A stretch of DNA of 64,000 nucleotides from Panax quinquefolius (GCA_020205615.1 JAINUW010000692.1:516447-580446), one strand, 5' to 3'; numbered from the stretch's first letter, positions 22,530 to 34,067 are shown. The notes: generated by a model not told the origin, from the letters alone. Translations and numbers: made by a program.

Positions 22530-25261
22530 TCTCAGAGCTCCCCCAAATCCGTGTATATTACAACCCGATGTATCAGGTTATATCAGATTAATATTTATAC
22601 ATTCATTCAATTGAAAAGCCTCAAAAGAATGAACATCTCTTCTATATTATCAAAATAATATTTACATTGTCCCAAGTTCTAAACCCATTATAAAGGTTCT
22701 TCATTATAATAACAATTATAACATTAAACCTATATATTAAATGTATTACCTTAACGATCCGCCTTTAGCTTTTTCCTTTATCCTTATTCGATCTTTTGGG
22801 ACATTTAGTTTTAGCTCGCATTCATATGGTTCAAGCAAGAGTGAGCATAACTAGCTCAAAGTAAGTACGACAATTTCAATAAAACAACATGCTCGATAAC
22901 ACTTAATCAGATATCTTCAATAATCGAACAATAGTTATGAAGTACTATTGATAATTCAAAATAGCACTTCATCTTTCCTTTTCAAAAATGTTTTACAATA
23001 ATAACAATATTCAAGAAAACATTCACTCTAGTCGAGAACTTGAGCATTTCATTCTTCTTTCAAAAGGATAACCTTAATAAGTCCGTAAGCCGTACTACTT
23101 ACTTGAAAGCATTTCTAGGTGATCAGCCTATCAGTACTCTATGTCGATCAACACTACATTCATTAAACGATATATACGCTTAATCGTGGGCAACCTCAAG
23201 GCTCGCTTGCATCGACATAAAACATTTGTTTAACATTTCGCCTTTCTTTTGAAACCATAACAAGTAGTCACAAAAGATAACAACATTTGATAATGTATGA
23301 ATAGATTATCAATAATCCACTAATATATCAAGTCTAGCCAAAAGAAATGGCTTTAATTAACTTCATCAGTACAATAATTCATGCATAAGGATACATGAAC
23401 TTCAAAAACTTGTTCAGTATTTAATCGAGACAAGAGTTAGAATACTCGCCTTTAAGGTCTGCTATCAAGATAATTACTTTACGATCAATCTTCAAGTCTC
23501 TACAACACATGATCACATAATGCCTCATATTAGGTCATATATAATCAAGTATGTATATGACTATCTTACCTTCATCTCAATCTATTTGTGTATTAGATTC
23601 ATTTACTATAATGCTCCGCTTATCATATACTTCAGCATTCATACTTGACTAGGTTATCTCAACCTTTATACAACATCCTTAAGGTTTAACATAGTTTTTA
23701 ATAATGTTACTTTATGTCCCTTAAGTCAGGTTTAAATCAATCAACTTTCTTTCTTTGTAATTAAAACATTCATCACTATCCTTATTCTCGAGGTATGGGC
23801 AATGCAAGACCTAGCTTTTATATTTACATCTCGCATCAAGGCATGAAAGTTAATAGTAGAGAGGTCCCGATTTTCTCCTTACTAAGTGGAAGCGCACAAG
23901 GTGCCACTCTGCATGTAAGGTGTTAGATTGCTTCATGGAAATTGGCCGCGCCATGATTTACACTATGGTTCTTGCCAGAAGTGCGAAGCCAAAGCAGTGC
24001 TCAGACAATGTTAGGCCATGCACGCCATCATTTAGCTTGGGGTATCAGAAAATACAGCCGCCAACTCTTCAAGCACCAAAATATTTTTTGGGATTTTAAT
24101 TTTGTGAACTTTCCTGACGCATAACTTCTTCTTCTAGAAGTCCTAATTGGCCTCGCTCGTAAGGCTTCCACGGTTCACAAATTATGTAATCTACACGCTC
24201 ATGCAAGAATTTTATCTATTTGACTTTGTTTACTAAAAAATTCACCTATTAGTTCATTTTAACGAAAACGATAAACGCTCGTGGAATGTTCAACGCTCGC
24301 TTGCTGCTAAAAATTCACCTATTCTGCTATTTTTGAGTCCGCAACCTAGAATGCTAAATATGACTTGTCTCCATTGAAACCAACGCTTCTCGAAGTTCAA
24401 ACACAAAATTTGATTTCTATCCGAGAATTTTCAATTTAACCGGACGCTTAACGTCCAATCGTGAAATTTCCTAAGAAATCAAGATTACTTATGATTTGTT
24501 CATTACTTTCATTACATTCAATTCATTCTATGAACAAATCAATATACCTAATACAACAACTTATTTTCATTGTCGATTTTCGACTTCCTCATTCACGAAA
24601 GCTTATAACTTATTAAGTTATAAACTACTTTTAGCTCTATTGTTTCATAACTTACGAAAGTTAAAGTCTTTAATCACCATGCATATATGTTCTCACATAT
24701 AGTTTCATCTCATGTATATATAATACATATTCATACAAATTCTTTACTTTCATATTACTTCTTCATAAGTTCATAACTTATGCTAGTTTAAATGACTTAT
24801 TACCAACGCACGCGGCTTAAGTTCATTGCTTACTCATTCTTCTTACTTCTTAACATTCATGTTCCTTAATCCAACTTTTCTTATCAACCTATCATGAATA
24901 AAGATGATAAGATAATTAGAGAAGGAGTCTTACATTTGAAGTTCTTGTAAAGTAGCTTCTTCTTCTTCTTCTAAATGAAAGCTTATTTATTTGTAAGCTC
25001 CCTAACAATTAAGCACTTTTATATGAAGCTGGATTGTTCAACAAGTAACAAAACGACTTACAAACCTTCTCTATTTATAGAACTCAAAAGATTAAGGTAA
25101 TTTAGTCAATAAACCCATCCCACCTCCTTAAGTCACCTCCTTACTATTCATTAATCGGGCTAGCACAAATCCTATCCTTCGCTTGGCCATTACTTCTTTT
25201 ACTTGGTCATTACATTACTTGATCACCACATTATCTTGGTCATTACTTCTAACACTTGGTC
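22530..25261 (-). repeat. A3 5' LTR, truncated in U3
   Basis: Aligns with the other A LTRs from the primer-binding side to about 25261 but is much more diverged. The TATA box CTATAAATAG (25071-25080) and upstream motif (about 25134-25150) remain. It stops inside the promoter-proximal short-repeat array, where A4 ORF1 sequence begins in the opposite orientation. About 0.7 kb of U3 is missing. No genes. Confidence 0.83.
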
Positions 25262-25263
25262 AG

Positions 25264-25727
25264 ATGCTTGACGTGGAGGAGGAGATGGAGGTAACATCGA
25301 TTAATATGGTGGTACCTACTCAGGAGCCAACACCTCCGGATGCAATGAGATCATTGTATCTGGCTGTGTTGGATAGGAATGTGCAATTCGCACTATAGTG
25401 CAGACATAGAACAAGGAAATAACCGCCCTATATGAGGCAAAGGAATCTACAGAGGCGGATTTTGAGTCAGAGCACGACGAGAAAGTGCTTATGATAGATA
25501 AGGCACGTGACTATAAGGAAGAGGCCGTAGAGCTTCAAAAGAAACTGGTTGAGAAAGACTAGAAAATAGCTAGGATGTCATACATCCACGAATGTGCCCA
25601 TGACGATTTCAAGCTGAAAATTGCTTGTTATTCCATTGAATCCGGGCAGACTCGACATACCATTAGTCGAGATATTGTGTCGATATTGGAAAATCAGAAA
25701 TATGAGAATGTCGTTCGACAGTGTTAG
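25264..25727 (+). pseudogene. A4 ORF1 fragment
   Basis: The N terminus is lost at the junction. It reads MLDVEEEMEVTSINMV, then MRSLYLAVLDRNVQF (compare MKALFMSVLDRNVHY in A2). Frame breaks follow near 25396-25415, then a Glu/Lys-rich coiled-coil stretch (ALYEAKESTEADFESEHDE), TAG at 25559, and the C-terminal GQTRHTISRDIVSILENQK, ending at TAG 25725-25727. The same motifs at matching positions in a diverged subfamily show that ORF1 was under protein-level constraint. The stretch 25728-26017 has no gene. Confidence 0.68.
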
Positions 25728-26017
25728 TAGATCGTTAGATCTTTTGTGTATATGGTAGTGACATAAAGCCCTCTTTTGTATAATTAAAGGGTAGTCTTTT
25801 TGTAAATCCCAATTTTTGTAGAAAGCAATCACGGGATAGTATGTAATAGCTTTTTGGCTAAAGAAACATGTTGTAAATAGTTTTCACTATGAAAGCATAT
25901 TAATATAATGAAGTTTTTATTTAATGTGCTTGTTGTGGTTTGAGTTGTTGTTATTTGAGAATGATAACCAAGTAGTTAAATAGATAATAACGAAACTTTA
26001 TTTATTTAAGCAGAATT

Positions 26018-27100
26018 ATGCCGCCAAGAAAGAGACAACGTAACCAAGAGGCCGAGTCTCATAATGAGAATCAGGGGGTCCTAATAACCCTATGCAAGAG
26101 TTCGTTAATTTATTAACGGTTGCATTTAACCAAGTGGGAGGAGGGATTCTTGTAGCTCCTAGGGTAGCAAGAACAACTACCTTCAAGGAATTTAAGAGTG
26201 TGGGTCCTCCTGAATTCCGAGGAACGACAGACCCACTAGAAGCCCAGACATAGGACAAAGAAATTAAAAAGGCGTTTGTGATAACAAACGTAGGTGAGGC
26301 GCAGAAGACTTCTTTTGTGACTTACATGATGTAGGGGAAGCCAACTACTGGTGGGAGGCTCACTGTGGGCCTAGGACCGGTCGTTACATGCGGGGAACAG
26401 TTTAAGAAGGTCTTCTTCGAGAACTACTTCCCTACTAGCATGCAAGGTAGGATGGAGATTAAGTTTTTAGAACTTAAGCAGGGGGATATGACAGTTCTCC
26501 AGTATGCTGCCAAATTCAATGAATTGGCGAGGTTTGCTCCACACAAGGTGGATACGGAGGAGAGGAAGGAGCACAGGTTTGAGCAGGGCTTGAAACCCTG
26601 GCTCTATAATAGAATATCGGTTTTTCAGAGTGCTTCCTACGGGACCATTCTGGAAAAGGCGATAATAGCAGAAGGTGGTGGTGAGGCATTGTCTCAGTAC
26701 CACAAAGAGCGAAAGAACAAGAGTAAGTTAGAGGGAGTGAGTAAGGCTTAAGTTGCCAGCATGAGCGACAACTTACCTAAGAGGAAGAGTTTTAACCCTG
26801 GGAATACTGGGGTAAAGCAGGGAGAGCCCAAGCGAAGGACAGAAGCATGTAAGACATGCGGAAAGACTCACATGGGAGTTTGCTTAAAGGGGAAATCAGT
26901 CTGCTATAACTGTGGGCAGGAGGGCATTTGTCACCCAACTGTCTTAACCCTAAGAAGAATCAGGGGCGTTTTGTCTGTGGGTCATTGGACCATATGGCAA
27001 GAAATTGCCCGAAGAAGGGTTTAGAGAGAAATAAGGGTTCTGGTAGTGGTAAGTTAGCCATTACTGGACCAACACCATCAGTGGGTAGACCCTCAGCTCA
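26018..27100 (+). pseudogene. A4 gag
   Basis: Starts at ATG 26018 (MPPRKRQRNQEAE). Capsid sequence includes [36 protein letters not shown] and [19 protein letters not shown] Cys pair (CKTCGKTHMGVC) and two CCHC knuckles follow; the first is split by an indel at about 26925, and the second reads CFVCG-like at about 26965-27012. Gag would form the particle and bind RNA. TAG codons at about 26250 and 26333 (the first replacing Trp of QTWVKEI) and at least three frameshifts disable it. Confidence 0.86.
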
Positions 27101-27740
27101 TACGTTTAATATGACTATCCAAGATGCGGTTACATCAACGGATGTGGTAGCAGGTAGTATTCCGGTTAATAAGATAAATGCTTATGTGCTATTTGATTCA
27201 GGTGCTACTTGTTCTTTTATAGCATGTGAATTTACTAAGCGATTAGGTTTAATTCCTGAAAAGTTACCAATACCTTTAGACGTTAAGGTAGCCAACGAAG
27301 AGATAATTCCCATTGAACATATTTATAAGGATTGTTGTGTAGATATTAGAGGGAATAAGTTATCGGTAGATTTGGTACTGATAAGGTTAAAAGAATTTGA
27401 TGTAATTCTTGGTATGGATTGGTTGGTTAACCATAAGGCGATAATAGATTGCCATAGGAAAAGTGTAAACTTTCGGCTTTCTAAGAAAACCAAGGTGGTG
27501 TTCTTCGGTAGTAAATCACCGAGACGCTCTTGTTGTCTGTCGATGACATAAGCAAGGAAGATGTTGAGAAAAGGGTGTGTAGGTTATCTGTGCCATGTTG
27601 TGGATACCCAAAGAGTGGGAACATCCTTGGACTAGATACCTATAGTGCAAGAGTTTGTGGATGTATTTCCGGAGGAGTTACTAGGTATTCCACCGGACAG
27701 GGAAGTGGAGTTTATAATTGATCTGTTACCGGGAACGACA
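27101..27740 (+). pseudogene. A4 protease and protease-RT linker
   Basis: A retropepsin-type aspartic protease: the active site [14 protein letters not shown] is preceded by the strand KINAY that A1 and A2 lack, and the second conserved stretch is [19 protein letters not shown]. The frame is open from 26928 to 27551 and ends at TAA in a conserved MTQ region (CAA to TAA). The linker ([13 protein letters not shown], then VFPEELLG) continues in other frames. Confidence 0.86.
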
Positions 27741-28501
27741 CCAGTTTCAAGGGCACCATATTGAATGGCACCAGTTGAGATGAAGGAGTTGATGGTTCAA
27801 TTACAAGAACTATTAGATAGAAAGTACATTCAACCAAGTGTATCTCCTTGGGGAGCACCGGTATTGTTTATAAAGAAGAAGGATGGGTCGTTAAGACTTT
27901 TATCGACTATCGAGAGTTGAACAAGTTGGCGATTAAGAATAAATACCTATTGCCCAGGATCGATGATCTATTTGATCAATTGAAAGGGCAAAGTATTTTC
28001 TAAGATAGATTCGGCGCATCGGGTATCATCGCTAAAAGTGAGGAAGGAGGATGTACCTAAGATTTACGCTCAAAAACTCGTTATGGTCATTACGAGTTTC
28101 TGGTAATGTCGTTTGGGTTGACTAATGCGCCAACCACATTTATGGATATGATGAACATAGTGTTCAAATAGTATTTGGACAAGTTCATCGTAGTGTTCAT
28201 TGATGATATTCTAGTCTATTCTAAGATGTCAGAAGATCATGATGAACATTTAAGGATAGTGTTGGAAACACTAAGAAAGGAAAGATTGTATGCGAAATTC
28301 ACAAAGTGTGAATTTTGGCTTGAGCGAGTGCAGTTTCTAGGACATGTTATTGACAAAGATGGCATTTCCGTAGATTAAGCAAAAGTAGAAGTAGTTAATG
28401 AGTGGGAGCAACCGAAAACGCCAACCGAGGTTCGAAGTTTTCTGGGGTTAGCGGGATACTATAGAAGGTTCATTCTGGATTTTTCTAAAATAGCTACTCC
28501 G
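27741..28501 (+). pseudogene. A4 reverse transcriptase
   Basis: Conserved blocks: [51 protein letters not shown] and [10 protein letters not shown] at about 28199-28228. The frame is interrupted by TGA in the APYRMAP motif near 27763, indels near 27900-28060, TAG near 28169 and TAA at 28376. A Gln codon is intact after FWLERV, where A1 and A2 have TAG. Confidence 0.87.
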
Positions 28502-29230
28502 TTGACAAATTTGACAAGAAAATCGGTGAAATATGCATGGAATGAAAAATATGAGAACAGTTTTCAGGAGTTGAAGAAGAGGTTAAGTGAGGCACTTGCA
28601 TTATCCTTACCAGACGATACAGGGAATTTTGTAGTGTATAGCGATGCTTCGCATAAAGGACTGGGTTGCGTGCTCATGCAACATGGCAAAGTCATTGCGT
28701 ATGTGTCACGACAATTAAAGGATTATGAGAAGGTTTATCCTACTCATGATCTGGAATTGGCAGCTGTAATTTTTACCTTAAAGATATGGAGGCATTACCT
28801 ATATGGTGAGAAGTGTGAGATATACACGGACCACAAAAGTCTGAAATATATCTTTACGCAAAACGAGTTGAATATGAGACAAAGAAGATGGTTAGAACTG
28901 ATAAAAGTTTATGATTGTGATATTTTATATCATCCGGGAAAGGAAAATATAGTAGCCGATGCGCTAAGTAGGAAGGGTAGAGAGAAACCGTCAATGTTAA
29001 CAACTCAGAATGAGTTGATAACATCGATGGCAAGCATGGAGATAGAAGTTAAGTTACTGGAGGAAGCGGTGGAAATGTTATTTTCCATGGAAACCCAACC
29101 GACCATAGTGGAACGGGTTAGGGGAGTACAGTTGAGTAACGAAGAATGCAAGCAGATGAAGAAGATGATAGAAGATGAAGAGAAGACTAAGTATAACCTC
29201 AACAAGGAGGGATTACTTCATTTTGAAGGA
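28502..29230 (+). pseudogene. A4 RNase H and linker
   Basis: Lies in one open stretch (28502-29623). RNase H acidic residues are all visible: [29 protein letters not shown] and NIVADALSR. A Lys/Glu-rich linker (EECKQMKKMIEDEE) leads into integrase without a break. This is the best preserved coding stretch of A4. Confidence 0.88.
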
Positions 29231-30520
29231 AGAATTTGGGTTCCGGATGATCCCGAATTAAAGGAGGAAATAATGATGGAGGCTCATAGTTCGAGGTACT
29301 TGATACATACTGGTAGTATGAAGATGTATCAAGACCTTCGTCAGAACTTTTGGTGGCCGAACATGAAGAGGGAGATAGCAGAATATGTTAGTAGGTGCTT
29401 AACTTGTCAAAAAATTAAGGCTAAACACCAACGACCGAGTGGGTTATTACAACCATTAGAAATTCCAGAGTGGAAATGGGAGCATATCACAATGGACTTT
29501 GGGGTGGGACTTCCAACAACAAGAAAAGGATTCGATGCTATTTGGGTGATAGTGGATCGATTGACGAAATCGGCTCACTTTCTACCAATAGGAGTTAGGT
29601 ATAACCTAGACCAGTTAGCTTAAGTTGTATGTCAAGGAAATTATTTCCGCATATGGAGTAACTGCTTCGATCAGGTCGATCGTGATCCACGATTCACATC
29701 AAACTTTTGGAGGAGTTTGCAAGAGCAAATGGGAATGCAGTTAAGATTGAGTACGACGTATCATCCTCAGACGAATGGTCAGAGTGAATGGACAATTCAA
29801 ACGCTTGAAGATATTTAAGATCTTGCGTTATGGATTTCAAAGGGAGTTGGGAAGAGTATCTACCGTTGGTAGAATTTTTGTACTATAATAGTTTTCACGC
29901 TAGTATAGGCATGCCGCCTTACGAAGCGTTGTATGGAAGAAAGTGCCAAACTCCATTGTGTTGGGATGTGGTGGGTGAACGTCGGATGTTGAGACCTGAG
30001 ATGGTACAACAAACGGCGGATATGGTGAAGTTAATACGTGTTTCGATTAGTAGTTCTTTCAAGATAGGCGTAAGAAGTATACGGATCCTCACGCAGAAAA
30101 GAGAAAAGAGAGATCTTTGTTTTGTAAAATCTTTTGAAGGGGAAGATACGTTTTGGGAAGAAAGGGAAGTTAAGTCCAAGGTTTGTAGGACCTTTTGAGA
30201 TTTTAAGAAGGGTAGGAGAGGTGGCTTATGAAGTAGCCTTACCTCCAGAAATGGAACACATTCATAATGTGTTTCATGTGTCCGTGTTGCGTCCTTATAA
30301 ATCGGACTATAAAAATGTAATAGAGTATAAATCTATTCAGATAGATAAAGATTTATCATATGAGGAACTTCCAATTCAAATTATTGATAGGAAGGAACAA
30401 GTATTAAGAAATAAGGTCATACCTTCAGTGAAGGTGTTATGGAGAAACCACAATGCTGACGAAGCAACGTGGGAGCTCAAGAGTAAAATGAAGGAAGATT
30501 TTCCTCATTTGTTCATGTAA
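29231..30520 (+). pseudogene. A4 integrase with chromodomain-like C terminus
   Basis: Zinc-binding HSSRYLIHTG and CLTC; Asp in MDFGVGLP; the second Asp in a frame-shifted region near 29680; [15 protein letters not shown], in which the catalytic Glu remains but the following Arg is Trp; then [18 protein letters not shown] and the tail [21 protein letters not shown], ending HLFM and the stop near 30518. Frame breaks lie near 29623, 29817 (TAA) and 30110-30140. The tail resembles divergent chromodomains of Tekay-type elements. Confidence 0.87.
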
Positions 30521-30531
30521 TTATAAGATAA

Positions 30532-30567
30532 GATTCTGGGGACAGAATCCTTATAAGGGGGAGAGAA
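30532..30567 (+). promoter_or_regulatory. A4 hairpin and polypurine tract
   Basis: The perfect inverted repeat GATTCTGGGGACAGAATC (30532-30549; 7-bp arms, 4-bp loop) is followed by AAGGGGGAGAGAA, which abuts the LTR start TGTAACG at 30568. The tract primes plus-strand synthesis. The hairpin is conserved in the A and B families. Confidence 0.85.
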
Positions 30568-33500
30568 TGTAACGCCTGAGAAAAATTGGATTTTTATGAC
30601 AATTAAATTTTTATTTGATTATGTGAATTAAATGAATTTAATTGATTTATTATGTGAGTAAGCTATGTGAAGGTCGTTCTATGACCTAGAATGTGTTTAT
30701 ATGGTTAGTAATCTTCCTATGTGCTAGAATTAATTGTTTAGAATTTCCAAGACGAAAATAAATGTTTTCCGAGAAATTCCTGTAAAAACACTATTCATCC
30801 GTTTCTGTTCGGGGAATTATTTTGAAATTTTGAGAAACGTGTAATGATAGAATATTAAGACAAGATGAAATATCTAATAATATTTCATTTATGGCAAATG
30901 AAGTTTTTGCCTGAGGACTTAAAACCTAAGGGTTGAGTATATTAATTTTCGAGAAGGAAATGAAATGCGTAGAAGAATTGCGTTATTGTTAGAGCTTATG
31001 TTATACAAGTATGATGCTATTTAGTATCTATGTATAATACGATGAGTTAATACAAAGTACAATACAATTATAGTATGAGTATTATACGGAGAGAATACGT
31101 GAATTATACGTATAGAATACAATTAGTATTATAGAATTAAGTTAAGACTTAATGTTAATTCTTTTGGGTTGGATTATAATTAGTCCAATTAATTGAATGA
31201 GCAAGCCCAAGGGATTAGTGGTTAAGCCCAATGAATGAAAATCGAACCAGTGGGTTACCGAATGGGTAAAACCTATGGGGATGACCCATGGGCAAGAGTG
31301 GGCCGACCTTGGTGTGCAAGCCAAGCTTAATGCTTGGTCACCAAGCATTTTACTTGGTGACCAAGTGTGAATAGTAAGGAGGTGGGTTGTTTATTGTCTA
31401 GATTGCCCTCCATTTCATTTTCTATAAATAGGAAGCTAGGTTTGGTCATTTGAGAGTTTTTCAATTGCCCAACTTAGATTATTTGAGAGAGAAAGAGAGC
31501 TAGACTCACAAATCATACACTTTGGAAGCTTTGACTTAGAGTTTTCCAAGAGATTTCATAAGAGTTCTTGAGGTAATACTCCTTGTTTCTCATTTTCATC
31601 TCTTTTGATTTTCTTTTATCATGGAGAATCATAAATAGGTGGTATGTGTGTTGTATAGTGGATTAAAGATGACTTAATATAGATTCAATCTCTATAAGTC
31701 ATGAGATCATAAGAATTATGAGGTTCGATATAGTTTCAAACCATGAAAATATTGATTGTTGAGATCGATTGTTGGTAAACGATTGAACTCCATCAATACG
31801 TTATATATTCATCTTGTTTGGTTAGGATGTAGATATGAAATCCATAGAGTATTCCATGTGATTTGGCCTAGAGAACGTTAGTAACGAAGTTATGGCGAAT
31901 TTCACGGAAATAGACGTTAAACATCGAAAACGTTAAAATTCTGGATTGAAGGTCAAAAGTTATCGTGAGACTTGAAAACGTTGTTTTTCAATGTCAACAT
32001 GTGAGATAGGGTATTTAAGAGTTGTGGGTTCGAGAATCGTCGGATTCCGACTTAAAATGAAGAAAACGAGCATTGAACGCTCATTAACGTTTACGAACGC
32101 TTAGAAAATGAACTCAATAGTGAATTTTGAATTAACAAATTTGAAAGTGTCGAATTCTTATATGAATGCGTAGAGTATGTCATTTATGATGTGTAGGCTT
32201 TTGAACGGACTAAATCGGGCTTATAACGAAGAAGTTATGGCTCCGGGAATTTCACAAAATTTTCAAACTGTTGGAATTAATCGGTATCGAGGTTCAGCAG
32301 CCATGCTGCACGTAGATATAGGTAAATAATGTCAATACAGTAGGCCACACAAGCAGTTAGCTGGCTATCGCTAAATGGCGCCACACATGCCATCGATTGA
32401 GTAAATCTCGCGCCGCATATGACCGAGACCGGACAGCCATCGCTAATCGGGCGCCAGCAATGCCGCCGCCTAGTACTAAGAAGCCCACGCCACGACACGA
32501 GTGCAAGGTTGTTGATAGTGACTTAGGTTTTGAACTTCAATTTTTCACAGATCTATAAGGGTAATGTTTGTACACTTCATAAGTGTATTGAAACTATTCC
32601 TATACTACCTATACTAAGGTATATGGTATTGAACTTAGGAATTTGATGTATGTTAATAAGTTTTGAATGATGAACAAAGTCGGTACTTTATCAACGATGT
32701 TCGAGTATGATTAGTAACGGCAGATGGTTAATAAGTGGGATGATGGGTAGTAAGTCGAGTTGACTTTATTATTAATATTAAGTTAACTAAGACATAGAAG
32801 AGAAAGAATTTGGTAGGAACAATGTGAATAATTGTTTGATAGCTAATTATAATCTGCTATGTGAATATATCTTGTAGATTCTATAAAGGATGTGGTCAGT
32901 CGATTGAGTTATTTGAAGACGCTGAAAGGCAAGTTTTCTTAACGCTTGCCTAACTTTCAAGTTAGCCAAGTTTTATGTGATTCATTGTATCGAATTGCAC
33001 GATTGGTTTTAAAGAAAGGGTCGATGCCAGATTTAACTCGGCTAGACTACTCATAGTATATAGATTGATTGATATTCATATCTTTCTATATAGAAATGTT
33101 AACGCTATCCTATGCCAAGTGATTGGTACGGATGTGAAGGTAAGGTTTGTCTATGAACAAACAAAAGTATTTTTCATCGAATATTCGATGGGCACGCGAG
33201 TTTGCCAAATATTAAATGTAAGTACGTTTAATGAATGAGTGTTGATCAACATAGAGTACTATAGGCTGATCACCTAAAAGTGCTCGTAAGTAATGCGGAT
33301 GTATAACCTTAGTGCTGTGATATCCTTTTCAAGTGTGAAAACAGAAAGTTACTGTTCAAGGTCTATCGACCGGTTCAGAATTCCTAATCTATTCTATACT
33401 TTGGGAATTGATGATATGAATTGTTAAAGTATTATTGTTTCATAATACTTCATAACTATTTGTTCAGTTATGTAGGAATAGTCATATAATTCACGAATGT

Positions 33501-33854
33501 GGTATTACTGATATCCTTTGTTAAACTTGCTGAGCTTGTTATGCTCACTTCTTGCGTGAATTATATGATTGCAGTTAAGGATGAACATCCTGAGAATACT
33601 AAGAGAGATAAGGGCAAGGCTAAGATGGATACTTAGCCATCGTGTAATAGATTAGTATGTTGTATGTATTATACATTATGAACAACAAACAATGTAATCA
33701 GTTTATGAACCTGGGAAGGATTATACTTTGATTGTAATAAAAAGATAGTAATTACATTCATTTTGTTGTATTTCAATGGAATGGTTGTATGGTTATAAGT
33801 ACAGTGTAGCACCATATGTCGGGTTGGAAGATACCCGAATTTGGGGGCATCACA
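30568..33854 (+). repeat. A4 3' LTR, 3,287 bp
   Basis: Starts TGTAACGCCTGAG after the polypurine tract and ends GGGCATCACA at 33854. Upstream motif TGAATAGTAAGGAGGTGG at 31368, TATA box CTATAAATAG at 31422-31431, a GA-rich tract at about 31482-31500, the palindrome ATAACGAAGAAGTTAT at 32223-32238, and a GC-rich block at about 32280-32520. CTTGG/CCAAG repeats at about 31319-31367 parallel the short-repeat array of the other A LTRs. A frame beginning at 33776 runs out of the LTR into the B-prime chromodomain. Confidence 0.86.
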
Positions 33855-34057
33855 GTATCGAATATGAACCCCTACTATTTGAGAAATATTTATCTTATGA
33901 AGAAGTTCCTATTCAGATTGTCGAAAGGAAAGAGCAAGTACTCAGTGATAAAGTAATACCTTCTGTTAAGGTAATCTGGAGGAACCACAACGCTGAAGAA
34001 GCTACATGGGAACTCGAAGAACAAATGATAAAAAATATTCCTCATTTATGTACTTAA
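33855..34057 (+). pseudogene. B-prime: C-terminal integrase/chromodomain fragment
   Basis: [40 protein letters not shown] and WRNHNAEEATWELEEQM run to a stop ending at 34057. This is the divergent chromodomain of a second chromovirus family, closest in this window to B5 (44640-44845). It begins immediately after the A4 LTR, and the frame is open through the junction from an ATG at 33776, giving a chance LTR-chromodomain chimera of 93 residues. The upstream part of this element is absent. Confidence 0.82.
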
Positions 34058-34067
34058 TCTATATAGC

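Larger units (their letters stand above)
1..25261 (-). mobile_element. Tandem array of three Tekay-like Ty3/gypsy chromoviruses sharing LTRs (A1-A2-A3)
   Basis: Three minus-strand internal regions (A1 1-4825, cut by the window edge; A2 8226-13869; A3 17260-22529) alternate with LTR copies at 4826-8225, 13870-17259 and 22530-25261. Only one LTR lies between neighbours, so each serves as the 5' LTR of one element and the 3' LTR of the next. A1 and A2 landmarks repeat every 9,044-9,046 bp (ORF1 start 4652 and 13696; LTR edge 4826 and 13870), which equals one internal region plus one LTR. Unequal homologous recombination between LTRs of neighbouring copies is the simplest origin. Assignment to the Tekay/Del chromoviruses rests on integrase motifs ([15 protein letters not shown]), the C-terminal chromodomain-like tail and LTRs over 3 kb. 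Confidence 0.88.
25262..33854 (+). mobile_element. A4: 5'-truncated Tekay-like chromovirus, plus strand
   Basis: Order: ORF1 fragment, gag, protease, RT, RNase H, integrase-chromodomain, polypurine tract, 3' LTR. The 5' LTR, primer binding site and ORF1 start are missing at the head-to-head junction with A3. The protein motifs match A1-A3 but the sequence is clearly diverged, so it is a different subfamily. It keeps residues that A1 and A2 have lost (the protease strand KINAYVLF, the Gln after FWLERV, the Arg after SDRDP region). It ends exactly where a B-family pol fragment begins, which suggests that A4 once inserted into that element. Confidence 0.88.

Noticed and set aside
25183..25398. 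A 71-codon frame starting at 25183 as a single gene
   Set aside because: It is a chimera: the first 26 codons are LTR short repeats and only the rest is ORF1 of A4.
28199..30520. Possibility of an endogenous pararetrovirus
   Set aside because: Integrase, LTRs and polypurine tracts are present and there is no movement protein, so these are LTR retrotransposons.
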